From contig CAIQHF010000018.1 of assembly GCA_903871605.1 (NCBI GenBank), forward strand, positions 62,001-126,000: 64,000 nt of DNA. The letters run 5' to 3'. This document shows positions 19,357 through 27,522 of this stretch, piece by piece; the first letter of the stretch is position 1, and each line of letters begins with the position of its first letter. This stretch comes from an uncultured Sphingomonadaceae bacterium (lineage in GTDB: Bacteria; Pseudomonadota; Alphaproteobacteria; Sphingomonadales; Sphingomonadaceae). A model generated the notes under the pieces. The model saw only the letters and a list, made by a program, of their open reading frames with translations. It ran no database searches and was not told the DNA's origin. Made by a program: the position numbers and the translations under genes.

Positions 19357-20369
19357 CAGGCGGCCTTGCTCGCGGGGGACTGTGCCAGCGCGTCGAGAAA
19401 GCCGATCAGCCCGCGCTCGGCGGACGAGAGCCAGCGCGTCGCGCGCGGCAGCCTGGCCGGCGCCTCGCCCTTGAGCCCGCCCGCCTTGGCGAGATCGATC
19501 AGCGCGGGGTGGACATAGCTTTTGCGGCTGATCGCCGGCGTGTTGCCCAGCGCCTCGGCGACCGGAGCCAGCACCGCCTTCAACCCGATGCCGTCGGCAC
19601 CCGCTTCGACAATCGTGCGGAAGGCGATCACGCTCGCCCCCCAAGTGCGGAAATGCTTGGCGGTGAAGGGGCCGCCCGAGGCCTCGCGCAGATAGTCGTT
19701 GACGTCGCTCGAGGTGACGTTGTGCCGCTCGCCGGCCTCGTCGAGATATTGGAAAAGCCGCTGCCCGGGCAGGTCCTGCACGCGCTTGACCACGCGCGAC
19801 AGCCGTTTGTCCTCGATCGTCAGCGTCTGCGTCTTGCCCGATTTGCCGAGATAGCAGAGCTTGAGCTTGCTGCCGGTCACCTTGGCATGGCGGTTGCGCA
19901 GCGTGGTCGCGCCGAAACTGCCATTGTCGCGCTGATAGGCGTCGTTGCCGACGCGAACATGGCCGAGATCGAGCAAGCGCACGACGGCGGCGACCGCGGT
20001 GCGCTTGTCGACGCCGCGCGCCGCGAGGTCGCTGTCGACCTGGCGGCGGATCAGCGGCAGCGCATAGCCGAAGTCGACGCAATGCTCGTATTTCGCGGCA
20101 TCCTGCGCGGCGCGGAAATCGAGATGGTAACGATATTGCTTGCGGCCCTTGTCGTCATAGCCGATCGCCTGGATGTGGCCGTGCGGGCTCGGGCAGAACC
20201 AGCAGTCCTTGTAGGCGGGCGGCATGCCGATCGCGTTTAACCGGTCGATCTCGTCGCGATCGGTGATGCGCGTGCCGTGCGCGTCGAAATAGGCCCAGCC
20301 GCGGCCGGCCTTGCGGCGCAGCAGGCCCGGCAGGTCGTCGTCGACATAGACCAGCTTGGGGTTCGTCAT
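19356..20369 (-). CDS. DNA topoisomerase IB (poxvirus/bacterial type)
   Basis: A 337-residue type IB topoisomerase. The N-terminal domain contains RGWAYFDAHGTRITD and PPAYKDCWFCPSPHGHIQAIGYD. The catalytic domain carries KRTAVAAVVRLLDLGHVRVGND (active-site Arg and flanking), the KLCYLGKSGK beta hairpin with the catalytic Lys, AKHFRTWGAS (Arg) and the nucleophilic Tyr in SRKSYVHP near residue 293. The length matches bacterial TopIB. It relaxes both positive and negative supercoils without ATP. It is cotranscribed with mscS. Confidence 0.95.
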   Translation of the reverse strand: MTNPKLVYVDDDLPGLLRRKAGRGWAYFDAHGTRITDRDEIDRLNAIGMPPAYKDCWFCPSPHGHIQAIGYDDKGRKQYRYHLDFRAAQDAAKYEHCVDFGYALPLIRRQVDSDLAARGVDKRTAVAAVVRLLDLGHVRVGNDAYQRDNGSFGATTLRNRHAKVTGSKLKLCYLGKSGKTQTLTIEDKRLSRVVKRVQDLPGQRLFQYLDEAGERHNVTSSDVNDYLREASGGPFTAKHFRTWGASVIAFRTIVEAGADGIGLKAVLAPVAEALGNTPAISRKSYVHPALIDLAKAGGLKGEAPARLPRATRWLSSAERGLIGFLDALAQSPASKAA

Positions 20370-20522
20370 CCGCTCCTCGGCGTTTTTCGTTCAGCCGGGC
20401 CAACGCGATCGGGCGCGCGATCGTTCCGGCGATCGTTCCGGCGGGATGCCGGGCGGCGCGGAACGCGGGCGAGGGGCCGTCCGTTTGATGGTCCGAACGC
20501 AAGCCTCGCCGGGAGACGCACG

Positions 20523-21065
20523 ATGCCCATGATCGACAAGTCGAAGATCCTCATCCTCGCAACCGATGGCTTCGAGCAATCCGAGCTGTTCAAGCCGCGC
20601 GAAAGCCTGCTTGATCTCGGCGCCGAGGTGACGCTCGCCTCGATCAAGACCGATCCGATCCAGGGGATGGAGCACGATACCGAGAAGGCCGCGACGATCA
20701 CGCCCGACCTCGTGCTCGCCGACGTCGATGCCGCAGACTATGATGCGCTGCTGATCCCGGGCGGGACGACCAATCCCGACAAGATGCGGCTCGAAAGCGA
20801 GGCACTGCGCATCGTCCGCGATTTCTTCGCCGCCGACAAGACGGTGGCGGCGATCTGCCACGGCCCGTGGTTGCTGGCCGAGGCCGACGTGATCGACGGG
20901 CGTACGCTGACCAGCTGGCCGTCGGTGCGTACCGATCTGAAAAATGCTGGCGCGACCGTCGTCGACGAGCAGGTCCATATCGACGGCCGGCTAATCACCA
21001 GCCGCAAACCCGACGACATCCCCGCCTTCACCGAGGCGCTGATCAAGTCGATCGAGCGCGACTGA
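20523..21065 (+). CDS. DJ-1/PfpI family type 1 glutamine amidotransferase-like protein
   Basis: A 180-residue protein of the DJ-1/PfpI superfamily. The nucleophile elbow AAICHGPWLLAEA (Cys at about residue 106 followed by His) and the family Glu near the N-terminus (FEQSELFKPRE) are present. The ending SRKPDDIPAFTEALI is typical of the YhbO/PfpI group, to which protease, deglycase or stress-chaperone roles have been attributed. There is no signal peptide. It stands alone, divergent from topoisomerase IB. Confidence 0.93.
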   Translation: MPMIDKSKILILATDGFEQSELFKPRESLLDLGAEVTLASIKTDPIQGMEHDTEKAATITPDLVLADVDAADYDALLIPGGTTNPDKMRLESEALRIVRDFFAADKTVAAICHGPWLLAEADVIDGRTLTSWPSVRTDLKNAGATVVDEQVHIDGRLITSRKPDDIPAFTEALIKSIERD

Positions 21066-21090
21066 CGCCTGCCCGTTCGCCGGCGCTTCC

Positions 21091-21166
21091 GTGCCCGGCG
21101 AAGCCCGGGGCAGAGCCTCACGCGCTGTGTTCGCAGCTCTGGGCCCCGGCTTTCGCGGGGCAAGGG
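21091..21166. repeat. Intergenic inverted repeat overlapping the acyltransferase 3' end
   Basis: Arms CGGCGAAGCCCGGGGCAGAG (from 21096) and CTCTGGGCCCCGGCTTTCGC (from 21137) are imperfect reverse complements. The repeat runs into the coding region of the minus-strand acyltransferase and encodes its last about 15 residues. Confidence 0.75.
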
Positions 21167-22227
21167 TCTGCCGACCGGTCCCTTGCCTGTTTCCAGACGC
21201 GCAGGATCGTCCGCTGCGCCGGGCGCTCGACGCCGTGATAGAGCAAGGCCGAGCCAAGCAGCACGAGCAGCAGATAGGCTGTGATCAGCGCTGGCGGGGC
21301 ATCGTAGGCGTCGCGGACGAAAGCGAGCTTGACCGCGAAGAACAGCAGGAAATGCGACAGATAGGTCGCATAGCTGATCTCGCCGAGCCAGTGGATCCAG
21401 CGTCCGGCCAGCGGATGGCGCGGTCGTTCGGCGCCCAATGCCAGACCGAGCAGCATCGCGGCGAAGGCGAAGGGCAGCGCGAGCGTCTCGGGGAGGCCGG
21501 CCCACCAGGCGGCCAGCCAGACCAGACCCACCGCCCAGCATCCCGCCTCGATCCGTGCATCGCCTCGCCAGCGACGCCATAGTTCGGAGAGCATCGTCCC
21601 GCAGGCGAATTCGGCAAGGCAGCGCGGCAAGCCGAATTCCGAGATTGAACGGCCGAGTCCGCCATGCCCCGCCCAGAGCAGTGCAAACAGCAGGAGCAGC
21701 GGCAGCGCCGCCGCGATCATCAGCACGGGGCTCGGCCAGCGGCGCTTCGGCAGCATCAGCACCGCCAGCGGGGTCAGCAGATAAGCGGCCCATTCGCCGC
21801 TGATCGACCAGGCGGGATCGTTCCACAGCAAGGCGTTGGACCAGCCCCAATCCTGCATCATCGCGAGATGAAGCGGCAGCAGCGCGAACGGAAAATGATC
21901 GGCCTGGCGGCCGGTCGCGCGCAGCAGCAGCGCCAGCGCCGCGCCGAATATCAGCATCGCGACGTGCAGCGGCCATACCCGCGCGATCCGACGGACGAGG
22001 AAGTCGGCCGCGGCGCCCGGCGCGCGCAGCCGCTCGCCATAGTTGAGCCAGATCACGAAACCCGAGAGCAGGAAGAAGACGTCGACCGCGAGATAGCCCT
22101 TGGCGAGCAGCTGGACGACGCCGATCGGCAGCCAGCCCAGGCAGGCAAGGCGAATATGGTAGAGCACCACCGCCCAGGCGAACAGCCCGCGCACCGAGGT
22201 GAGCGGCCGCAATTCGGGTCGCGTCAT
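21118..22227 (-). CDS. Acyltransferase family 3 membrane protein
   Basis: A 369-residue integral membrane O-acyltransferase of the Acyl_transf_3 family (OafA/NodX type), which adds acetyl or similar groups to sugars of polysaccharides. The family start TSVRGLFAWAVVLYHIR, with its catalytic-type His, is at about residues 9-25, followed by GYLAVDVFFLLSGFVIWLNY and about ten membrane helices. The start at 22227 overlaps the end of the upstream ligase gene by 4 bases, so they are coupled. The C-terminal residues (after RDRS) are encoded by an intergenic repeat and are probably not functional. Confidence 0.92.
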   Translation of the reverse strand: MTRPELRPLTSVRGLFAWAVVLYHIRLACLGWLPIGVVQLLAKGYLAVDVFFLLSGFVIWLNYGERLRAPGAAADFLVRRIARVWPLHVAMLIFGAALALLLRATGRQADHFPFALLPLHLAMMQDWGWSNALLWNDPAWSISGEWAAYLLTPLAVLMLPKRRWPSPVLMIAAALPLLLLFALLWAGHGGLGRSISEFGLPRCLAEFACGTMLSELWRRWRGDARIEAGCWAVGLVWLAAWWAGLPETLALPFAFAAMLLGLALGAERPRHPLAGRWIHWLGEISYATYLSHFLLFFAVKLAFVRDAYDAPPALITAYLLLVLLGSALLYHGVERPAQRTILRVWKQARDRSADPCPAKAGAQSCEHSA

Positions 22228-23576
22228 GCCGCCAGCACCGCCGGCTGGCGCGCGGCGGCCCCCATCGCGACGCGCGGCCGCTCGGGGCGCGTGCGGCGCA
22301 CGTAGGAATCGAGCCCGATCTCGCACGCGATCATCATATAGACGAAGGGCTGGAAGGCGATGCCGATGAACAACGAGCCGACCAGATAGATGATGTGGCC
22401 GTGCTGCAGCGCGGTGGCGAGCGGCGCGATCCATTGCTCGCTCTCGCCGGCGGCGCGGCGGAAGCGGCGGCGCAGCAGCTCGAGCCGGAACAGGCTGGTC
22501 AGGTGCAGCAGCGCCCACAGCCCGAAGCCAGGGAAGCCCTGTTCGCCGAGCATCTCGAAATAGGCCGAATGGAAGGCGCGCGCCTTGTCATATTCGACCG
22601 CATTGTTGATCGGCTGCCCGCGCGCATCCTTGAGGTTGATGACGATGTGATTGCCGAGATAGGCGGCGAAGCCGCCGCCGGCGGGGTGGTCCTGCACGTA
22701 GTTCCATGTCCAGCCCCACACCGCGACGCGTGTCGAGGCCGATTCATCGGCCTGATAGCCCTGGATGGTATGCATCCGCGCGGTGTAGGTCTTCGGCAGG
22801 AACGGCACCGCGACCATCACCGCGATCGCCATTGCGCTCATGTAGAGGATGCGCCGCTTTGAATCGCGCAGCCCCATGATCGCGACCAGCCCGATGCAGA
22901 TCAGCCCGGTGCGCGTCGCGGTGCCGATCGGGATCAGCAGGCAGGAGAAGGTCAGCGCCAGGCTGTAGAGTCGCACCATCCAGCCGCGCGGGAAGATCGT
23001 GCCATATTTGGCGAGGAACAGGATCGTCGGGATGATCGCGATCGCGACCGTCGAGATCGTCGAGCCTTCGTAGAGCCCCGAATTGTCGCTGATGCCGAGG
23101 TTGAGCGTGCCGTAGCCGCCGCCGCCGAGCATCGTCTTGATCCCGCCGACGACGATGATCGACGAGACCGACAGCACCATGAACAGCAGCAGCCCCTCGA
23201 GCCGCAGCCGCGTGCGCAGCGTGAAGGGAAGGAAGATCGCGAACACCAGCGCCTTCCACACCCAGCCCCATTTCTCGAGCGCGGCGGCGGGGAAATCGGC
23301 GGTGAAGGTCGTGTAGCCGCACCACAGCAGCAACAGGATCAGGATGATCTGCCGGGCAGACAGCCGCGTCCCCGTCTTGTCGTCGACGGCGAGGTATCCG
23401 CCGACCGCGAGCACGAAGAAGATCAGCGACACGGGCACCGCGTTGAGCAGATAATAAGAGAGGCGCTGCGGCGAGACGATGTCGACATAGGCATAGCCGA
23501 GCACGAACATGAACGGCTTCCGCGTGCCGAGCGCGATCAGCGCGACGATGAAGCCGACCAGCGCGAGATCATGCAT
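22224..23576 (-). CDS. Putative O-glycosylation ligase, exosortase A system-associated
   Basis: A 450-residue membrane protein of the Wzy/WaaL-like family in the form associated with exosortase A (XrtA) loci, with the DUF5935 N-terminal region. It opens MHDLALVGFIVALIALGTRKPF and FVLGYAYVDIVSPQRLSYY, which is typical of that subgroup, has about ten to twelve membrane helices, and a large periplasmic loop between HTIQGYQADESASTRVAVW and the acid/His-rich AFHSAYFEMLGEQGFPG segment that carries ligase residues. The likely role is linking or polymerising exopolysaccharide units. No exosortase gene is in this window. It is translated with the acyltransferase. Confidence 0.88.
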   Translation of the reverse strand: MHDLALVGFIVALIALGTRKPFMFVLGYAYVDIVSPQRLSYYLLNAVPVSLIFFVLAVGGYLAVDDKTGTRLSARQIILILLLLWCGYTTFTADFPAAALEKWGWVWKALVFAIFLPFTLRTRLRLEGLLLFMVLSVSSIIVVGGIKTMLGGGGYGTLNLGISDNSGLYEGSTISTVAIAIIPTILFLAKYGTIFPRGWMVRLYSLALTFSCLLIPIGTATRTGLICIGLVAIMGLRDSKRRILYMSAMAIAVMVAVPFLPKTYTARMHTIQGYQADESASTRVAVWGWTWNYVQDHPAGGGFAAYLGNHIVINLKDARGQPINNAVEYDKARAFHSAYFEMLGEQGFPGFGLWALLHLTSLFRLELLRRRFRRAAGESEQWIAPLATALQHGHIIYLVGSLFIGIAFQPFVYMMIACEIGLDSYVRRTRPERPRVAMGAAARQPAVLAA

Positions 23577-23706
23577 CGGGGCGGCGCCCCCATGTCGTCC
23601 TGACGCTCACGCCGTCGTCCGAATCGAGATCGGGGCGGCGGAACAGCCGCCATGCGGTCAGCGCGAGCAGGCCGTGGGCGAGCGCGAGCGCGAAAGTGTC
23701 GATCAT
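23569..23706 (-). CDS. Small single-helix membrane protein upstream of O-ligase
   Basis: A 45-residue frame starting MIDTFALALAHGLLALTAWR with one hydrophobic segment and an acidic then basic tail (RPDLDSDDGVSVR). It overlaps the start of the ligase gene by 8 bases, as for a coupled leader gene. No strong ribosome binding site is seen, and the size makes the call uncertain. Confidence 0.5.
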   Translation of the reverse strand: MIDTFALALAHGLLALTAWRLFRRPDLDSDDGVSVRTTWGRRPDA

Positions 23707-23858
23707 CGCCGCATCCCGTCGCTTCTGTCCCGTGGCCCGTATCCCGCCATCCCCCGCGTAGTGCGGTCCGGTTGACGGCGCGTTAAGGCTTGCCATGGCA
23801 GGAGCGCGCAAGGAAAGTCCCGCTGCGGGACGGACGATGCGGGACCACTGCCCAAGCC

Positions 23859-25103
23859 ATGCGGATCCTTCACATCCTCGATCACTCGCTGCCGCTCCAC
23901 AGCGGCTATACCTTTCGCACGCGCGCCATCCTGAAGGCGCAGCAGGGGCTCGGCCTGCAGGTCGCGGGCGTCACCGGCGCGCGCCACGCCGCGGAGGCGG
24001 CGATCGACGAGGGCGCGTGGGAAACGCACGACGGACTGCGCTTCTTCCGCGGCGGGGCGGGGCGGGGCGGGCCGCCGGTCGTCTCCGAAATCCGCGAGGT
24101 TCGCAGCTTCACCCAGGCGATCCTGCGCGCGGCGGAGGCGTTCCGGCCCGACATTCTCCATGCCCATTCGCCCGTCATCACCGCGCTCGCCGCGCGGTCC
24201 GCCGCGCGGACGCTCGGTCTCCCCCTGCTGTATGAGATCCGCGCCTTCTGGGAGGATGCGGCGGTCGGCAACGGCACCTCGACCGAGGGCTCGCTGCGCT
24301 ACCGTGCGACACGCGCGCTCGAGACGTGGGCGGTCGGCCAGGCCGATGCGGTGGCGGTGATCTGCGAGGGATTGCGCGGCGATCTCGTCTCGCGCGGCAT
24401 ACCGGCGGCCAAGATCATGGTCTCGCCCAACGGCGTCGATCTCGCATTGTTCGGTGATCCGTCCGCGCCCGACGAGGCCCTGCGCGCCGAACTCGGGCTC
24501 GATGGTGCCGAGGTCGTCGGCTTCATCGGATCGCTTTACGACTATGAGGGGATCGACGACCTGATCGCCGCGATGTCCGCGCTCGTCGCGCTGCGTCCGC
24601 AGGCGCATCTTCTGCTCGTCGGGGGCGGGCCGATGGCCGACGCGCTCAAGCGTCAGGCGCTCGCCTCGCCTGTCGCGGACCGCATCCGCTTCGTCGGGCG
24701 CGTCCCGCACGACCAGGTCGAGCGCTATTACGGACTGATCGACATCCTCTGCTATCCCCGCAAGAAGATGCGGCTGACCGATCTGGTGACGCCGCTCAAG
24801 CCGCTCGAGGCGATGGCACAGCGCCGGCTGGTCGCCGCGTCCGACATTGGCGGCCACCGCGAGCTGATCCGCGACGGCGAGACCGGCACGCTGTTCGCGC
24901 CCGACGATCCGCACGCGATCGCCACCGCATTGGCGGCGATGTTCGCCGAGCGCGGAAGCTGGGAGCAGCGTCGCGAGGCGGGGCGGCTGTTCGTCGAGGC
25001 AGAACGCGACTGGGCGCTCAACGCCAAACGTTATCTTCCCGTTTACCAAGTTCTGGCACAAAAAAGTCCGACATCGCGCGCCATGCTGGCCGCGGGGCTT
25101 TGA
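23859..25103 (+). CDS. Glycosyltransferase, exosortase A-associated (TIGR04063 type)
   Basis: A 414-residue GT-B glycosyltransferase (GT4-like). The N-terminal HILDHSLPLHSGYTFRTRAI is the hallmark of the PEP-CTERM/XrtA-system family. The C-terminal domain has GFIGSLYDYEGIDDLI, LLVGGGPM and, instead of the canonical E-x7-E of GT4, the related segment TDLVTPLKPLEAMAQRRLVA followed by GGHRELI. It probably adds a sugar to a cytoplasmic undecaprenyl-linked exopolysaccharide unit. It is divergent from the XrtA-type ligase, with about 150 bases between them for promoters. The start at 23859 puts the first beta strand directly after Met. Confidence 0.92.
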   Translation: MRILHILDHSLPLHSGYTFRTRAILKAQQGLGLQVAGVTGARHAAEAAIDEGAWETHDGLRFFRGGAGRGGPPVVSEIREVRSFTQAILRAAEAFRPDILHAHSPVITALAARSAARTLGLPLLYEIRAFWEDAAVGNGTSTEGSLRYRATRALETWAVGQADAVAVICEGLRGDLVSRGIPAAKIMVSPNGVDLALFGDPSAPDEALRAELGLDGAEVVGFIGSLYDYEGIDDLIAAMSALVALRPQAHLLLVGGGPMADALKRQALASPVADRIRFVGRVPHDQVERYYGLIDILCYPRKKMRLTDLVTPLKPLEAMAQRRLVAASDIGGHRELIRDGETGTLFAPDDPHAIATALAAMFAERGSWEQRREAGRLFVEAERDWALNAKRYLPVYQVLAQKSPTSRAMLAAGL

Positions 25104-25129
25104 GCTGGTACGAACGGGACGACGGAATC

Positions 25130-25945
25130 ATGGCGACGCAGATCCTCAGGACGGTCGACCGCTGGCGGTTCGAGACGCCGCTGGCGCTGGTGCTCGCCGC
25201 CGCGACGGGGTTCGCCGGGATGGCGATGCCCCGCGCCCTGTTCGCGCGCCTGCCCGGCGTCGGCCATTTCGGCATGGCGGGCCAGATCCTGCTCGCGTCG
25301 TTGCTCGCGATCGTCTGCGGCGTGCTGGCCTATCGCGCGATGCGGCGCCCGGCGACGCCGGTCCCGGTCGACGAGGATGCCGAGCTGATCGACGATATCG
25401 ACACGCCGTCGGGATTGTCCGAAGATCGCTTGCATCGCCTGCGCCGCGCCGATCGCCATCCCGATGCGCCACCGCGCGCACCGATCCGCGCCAGCCGCGA
25501 TCTCGGCGAACCGTTCATGGAAGTCGGCGCGTTCGTTGCGCCGTCGGCGGTCGAGGCCGAGCCGGCCGAGCCGATCGCGGCGGAGCCTGCGATCATCGAG
25601 GGCGATTTTGTCGAGGTCGAGGCGAGCGTTGCGCAGACGGTCGACGGCGATCCGGCGCCGGGCCTCGCGGCCGATGTCGCGCCCGTCGCCGAAGCGATCA
25701 TTCCGGCGACGCCCGATCCGGTGTCGGCACCCGACGAGGCCGCCGCACCGCGGCCCGCACCCTTCGCGCCTCGTGCGGCCGGCCCCGCGCCGCGGCAGGA
25801 CGACAGCATCGCTGCGATGATGGAGCGGCTGTCGGCAGGGATGGAACGCCGCGCGGGCCGCCCCGCCGCGCCGATGCGCGACATGCGGCCGGCGCTGCGC
25901 GACGCGCTGGACGAGCTCAACCGGCTCGCCGCACATCGCGGCTGA
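25130..25945 (+). CDS. Membrane-anchored acidic/proline-rich protein of unknown function
   Basis: A 271-residue protein. Two hydrophobic segments lie near the N-terminus (about residues 17-35 and 47-68), followed by an acidic, Ala/Pro/Glu-rich linker with many VEAEPAEP-like repeats (about 130-225), and a short Arg-rich helical end (MMERLSAGMERRAGR, ALRDALDELNRLAAHRG). The pattern suggests an inner-membrane protein with a long cytoplasmic disordered arm. No domain is recognised. It starts 26 bases after the glycosyltransferase and may be cotranscribed. Its 3' end overlaps the convergent gene by 29 bases. Confidence 0.75.
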   Translation: MATQILRTVDRWRFETPLALVLAAATGFAGMAMPRALFARLPGVGHFGMAGQILLASLLAIVCGVLAYRAMRRPATPVPVDEDAELIDDIDTPSGLSEDRLHRLRRADRHPDAPPRAPIRASRDLGEPFMEVGAFVAPSAVEAEPAEPIAAEPAIIEGDFVEVEASVAQTVDGDPAPGLAADVAPVAEAIIPATPDPVSAPDEAAAPRPAPFAPRAAGPAPRQDDSIAAMMERLSAGMERRAGRPAAPMRDMRPALRDALDELNRLAAHRG

Positions 25946-26270
25946 CGCACAGCGTCTCCGCCTCCTCGATCGTCAGCGCCTCGATCCCGAGCACCGGCCG
26001 ATCGCCGAGCCAGGTGACGATCGCCTCGAGATCCGCGACGAAGCCGCCGCGCAGGTCGAGCTCGGTCTCGGGAAGCGCGGCGCGCAACCGTTCGGCGCGC
26101 TCCGCGGCGGCGTCGCCATCGAGCGCCAGCGCGAGGCGATGCCGCGCGCCGACGAACAGCGCACTCGCCCAGTCGCGGCTCGCGCCACTCAGCACCGTGA
26201 ACGGCGCGGCATGACGCTCGAGCGCGCGGAGCAATTCGGCGCGCGACCGATCCGCGGGCCAGCGGCTCAT
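25917..26270 (-). CDS. Conserved hypothetical protein, 117 residues
   Basis: A protein with an alpha/beta pattern: RAELLRALERHAAPFTVLSG, WASALFVGARHRLALALDGD, then ETELDLRGGFVADLEAIVTWLGDRPVLGI interrupted by short loops. No known domain is recognised and it has no signal peptide. Its start overlaps the stop of the 61-residue gene upstream (26267-26270), so the two are coupled. The end overlaps the convergent membrane-protein gene. Confidence 0.75.
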   Translation of the reverse strand: MSRWPADRSRAELLRALERHAAPFTVLSGASRDWASALFVGARHRLALALDGDAAAERAERLRAALPETELDLRGGFVADLEAIVTWLGDRPVLGIEALTIEEAETLCVSRDVRRAG

Positions 26271-26452
26271 CGGCTACCGCCGTTCTGGCCGTCGAGCCAG
26301 GCGTGGACGCGCCTGACGGTATCCTCGCGCGGTTCGCGGCCGTTGCGCAGATCGAGCACGAAGCGCGGGTCGCCGACTACCTCGCGACCAAATCGCGTGG
26401 CAGGCGTACCCGTTCGGCGCAGATGCCGCTGGATTCGCATGAGCAGATGCAT
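26267..26452 (-). CDS. Small conserved protein, 61 residues, helix-turn-helix-like
   Basis: Starts MHLLMRIQRHLRRTGTPATR, continues FGREVVGDPRFVLDLRNGRE and ends with a basic helix. The ATG at 26452 is chosen because AGGAGG lies 10 bases before it; the open frame extends upstream but that part is AT-rich promoter DNA. Arrangement and composition (helix, GTPATRFGREVVGDPRFV turn, helix) recall small HTH proteins found widely in sphingomonads, in which T-x-FGR marks the turn. It is divergent from the S24 regulator and coupled to the 117-residue gene. Confidence 0.72.
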   Translation of the reverse strand: MHLLMRIQRHLRRTGTPATRFGREVVGDPRFVLDLRNGREPREDTVRRVHAWLDGQNGGSR

Positions 26453-26524
26453 GGGGACTCGACCTCCTGGGACTCGGACCGCCTCGATTGACGGACCTGT
26501 TTTGTTCTTCATTTCCAACTTGTC

Positions 26525-26538
26525 TAGGATTTTTCCTA
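26525..26538. promoter_or_regulatory. Palindrome between divergent regulators, candidate operator
   Basis: A perfect inverted repeat TAGGA-TTTT-TCCTA inside an AT-rich 60-base stretch between the 61-residue gene (minus) and the S24 regulator (plus). It lies 17 bases before the regulator start, where an autoregulatory site would be expected. Confidence 0.4.
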
Positions 26539-26554
26539 TCGGTATGACGAAAGC

Positions 26555-27187
26555 GTGGATAGCGGCGATCCTCGCGTCGTCCTCGGACGGCTGATCGAGC
26601 AACGCGGCGAGGACTGCGCCTCGCTTTCGCGGCTGATCGGGCGCAACCCGGCCTATATCCAGCAATATCTCAAACGCGGCTCACCGAGACGACTGGCCGA
26701 GCCCGACCGGCAGCGGCTGGCGCGTTATTTCGGCGTGCCCGAGGCATGGCTCGGCGCCGCCGCGCCGCCCGAGCCGTCGCCGCTGCTCACCGTCCCCGTG
26801 CTCGATACCGCAGCGTCGGCGGGCCCGGGGGCGGTCGGCGAGGATCGGATGTCTGCGACGGGCATGGGCTTTTCCGAGCAGTGGCTGCGCCGGCTGCGGC
26901 CGCGCGGCGGGCGCGACGGCCTCTCGGTGATCGCGGTGCGCGGCGATTCGATGCTGCCGACGCTCGCCGACGGAGACGAGATCCTCGTCGATCGCCACGA
27001 TGCGGGCGCGGCACTGCGCGACGGAATCTACGTGCTGCGCGTCGATGGCGCGCTGCTCGTCAAGCGGCTGGTGCGCGAGCGCGACGGGCTGGCGGTGCGG
27101 AGCGACAATCCGCAGGCGGGCCCGGTGGATCTGGCGGGTGGCGTCGAGGTTGTCGGGCGCGTATTGTGGGCGGGGCGCAGGCTGTAG
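26555..27187 (+). CDS. S24/LexA-like regulator with helix-turn-helix
   Basis: A 210-residue protein. The N-terminal half holds an XRE-like DNA-binding fold (LSRLIGRNPAYIQQYLKRGS). The C-terminal half is an S24 peptidase domain with the catalytic Ser in VRGDSMLPTLADGDEILVDR and the catalytic Lys in GALLVKRLVRERDG, the Ser-Lys dyad of LexA, UmuD and CI-type repressors. The usual autocleavage Ala/Cys-Gly site before the domain would be at TAASAGPGAVGED (Ala-Gly), so self-cleavage is possible. The start is GTG. It may respond to DNA damage or regulate its divergent neighbours. It could be prophage-derived, but its base composition matches the chromosome. Confidence 0.9.
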   Translation: MDSGDPRVVLGRLIEQRGEDCASLSRLIGRNPAYIQQYLKRGSPRRLAEPDRQRLARYFGVPEAWLGAAAPPEPSPLLTVPVLDTAASAGPGAVGEDRMSATGMGFSEQWLRRLRPRGGRDGLSVIAVRGDSMLPTLADGDEILVDRHDAGAALRDGIYVLRVDGALLVKRLVRERDGLAVRSDNPQAGPVDLAGGVEVVGRVLWAGRRL

Positions 27188-27199
27188 AAGGCCGCCGCC

Positions 27200-27379
27200 T
27201 CAGCGCGGCCCTTGTGCGCGGTCCTTGAGCCACAGCGCGACCGCCACCGCGATGCCGACCCCGATGCCGGCGATCACGCCGACGCTGGGCTGCCCCCGAA
27301 CGGTGCCGATCACGGCGCCGACGAGAATGCAGAGTGCGAGGAGGAAGCCGCCTGCCTGCGGCCCGTTGCGATCAGCCAT
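27200..27379 (-). CDS. Small two-helix membrane protein, 59 residues
   Basis: Two hydrophobic segments (GGFLLALCILVGAVIGTV and GVIAGIGVGIAVAVALW) are separated by RGQPS, with a polar start and a basic end. It looks like a typical small glycine-rich membrane protein. No function is known. It converges on the S24 regulator with 12 bases between. Confidence 0.7.
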   Translation of the reverse strand: MADRNGPQAGGFLLALCILVGAVIGTVRGQPSVGVIAGIGVGIAVAVALWLKDRAQGPR

Positions 27380-27522
27380 GCGCTCCCCCTGGCATGATCC
27401 GCAGGCCGGCGCCAGCACCGTGGCGCGCGACGCCGATGGTGTCGCACGCATTTACCCTTTTCCTGCGGCTGCTGCTTAACCCGCGCCGGCCTAGGGCAGG
27501 GCCTCGCTATTCGGGGGTCGCG

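Noticed and set aside
26453-26665. Longer version of the 61-residue minus-strand gene
   Set aside because: The extension runs through the AT-rich promoter and the S24 gene start; the ribosome binding site supports the ATG at 26452.
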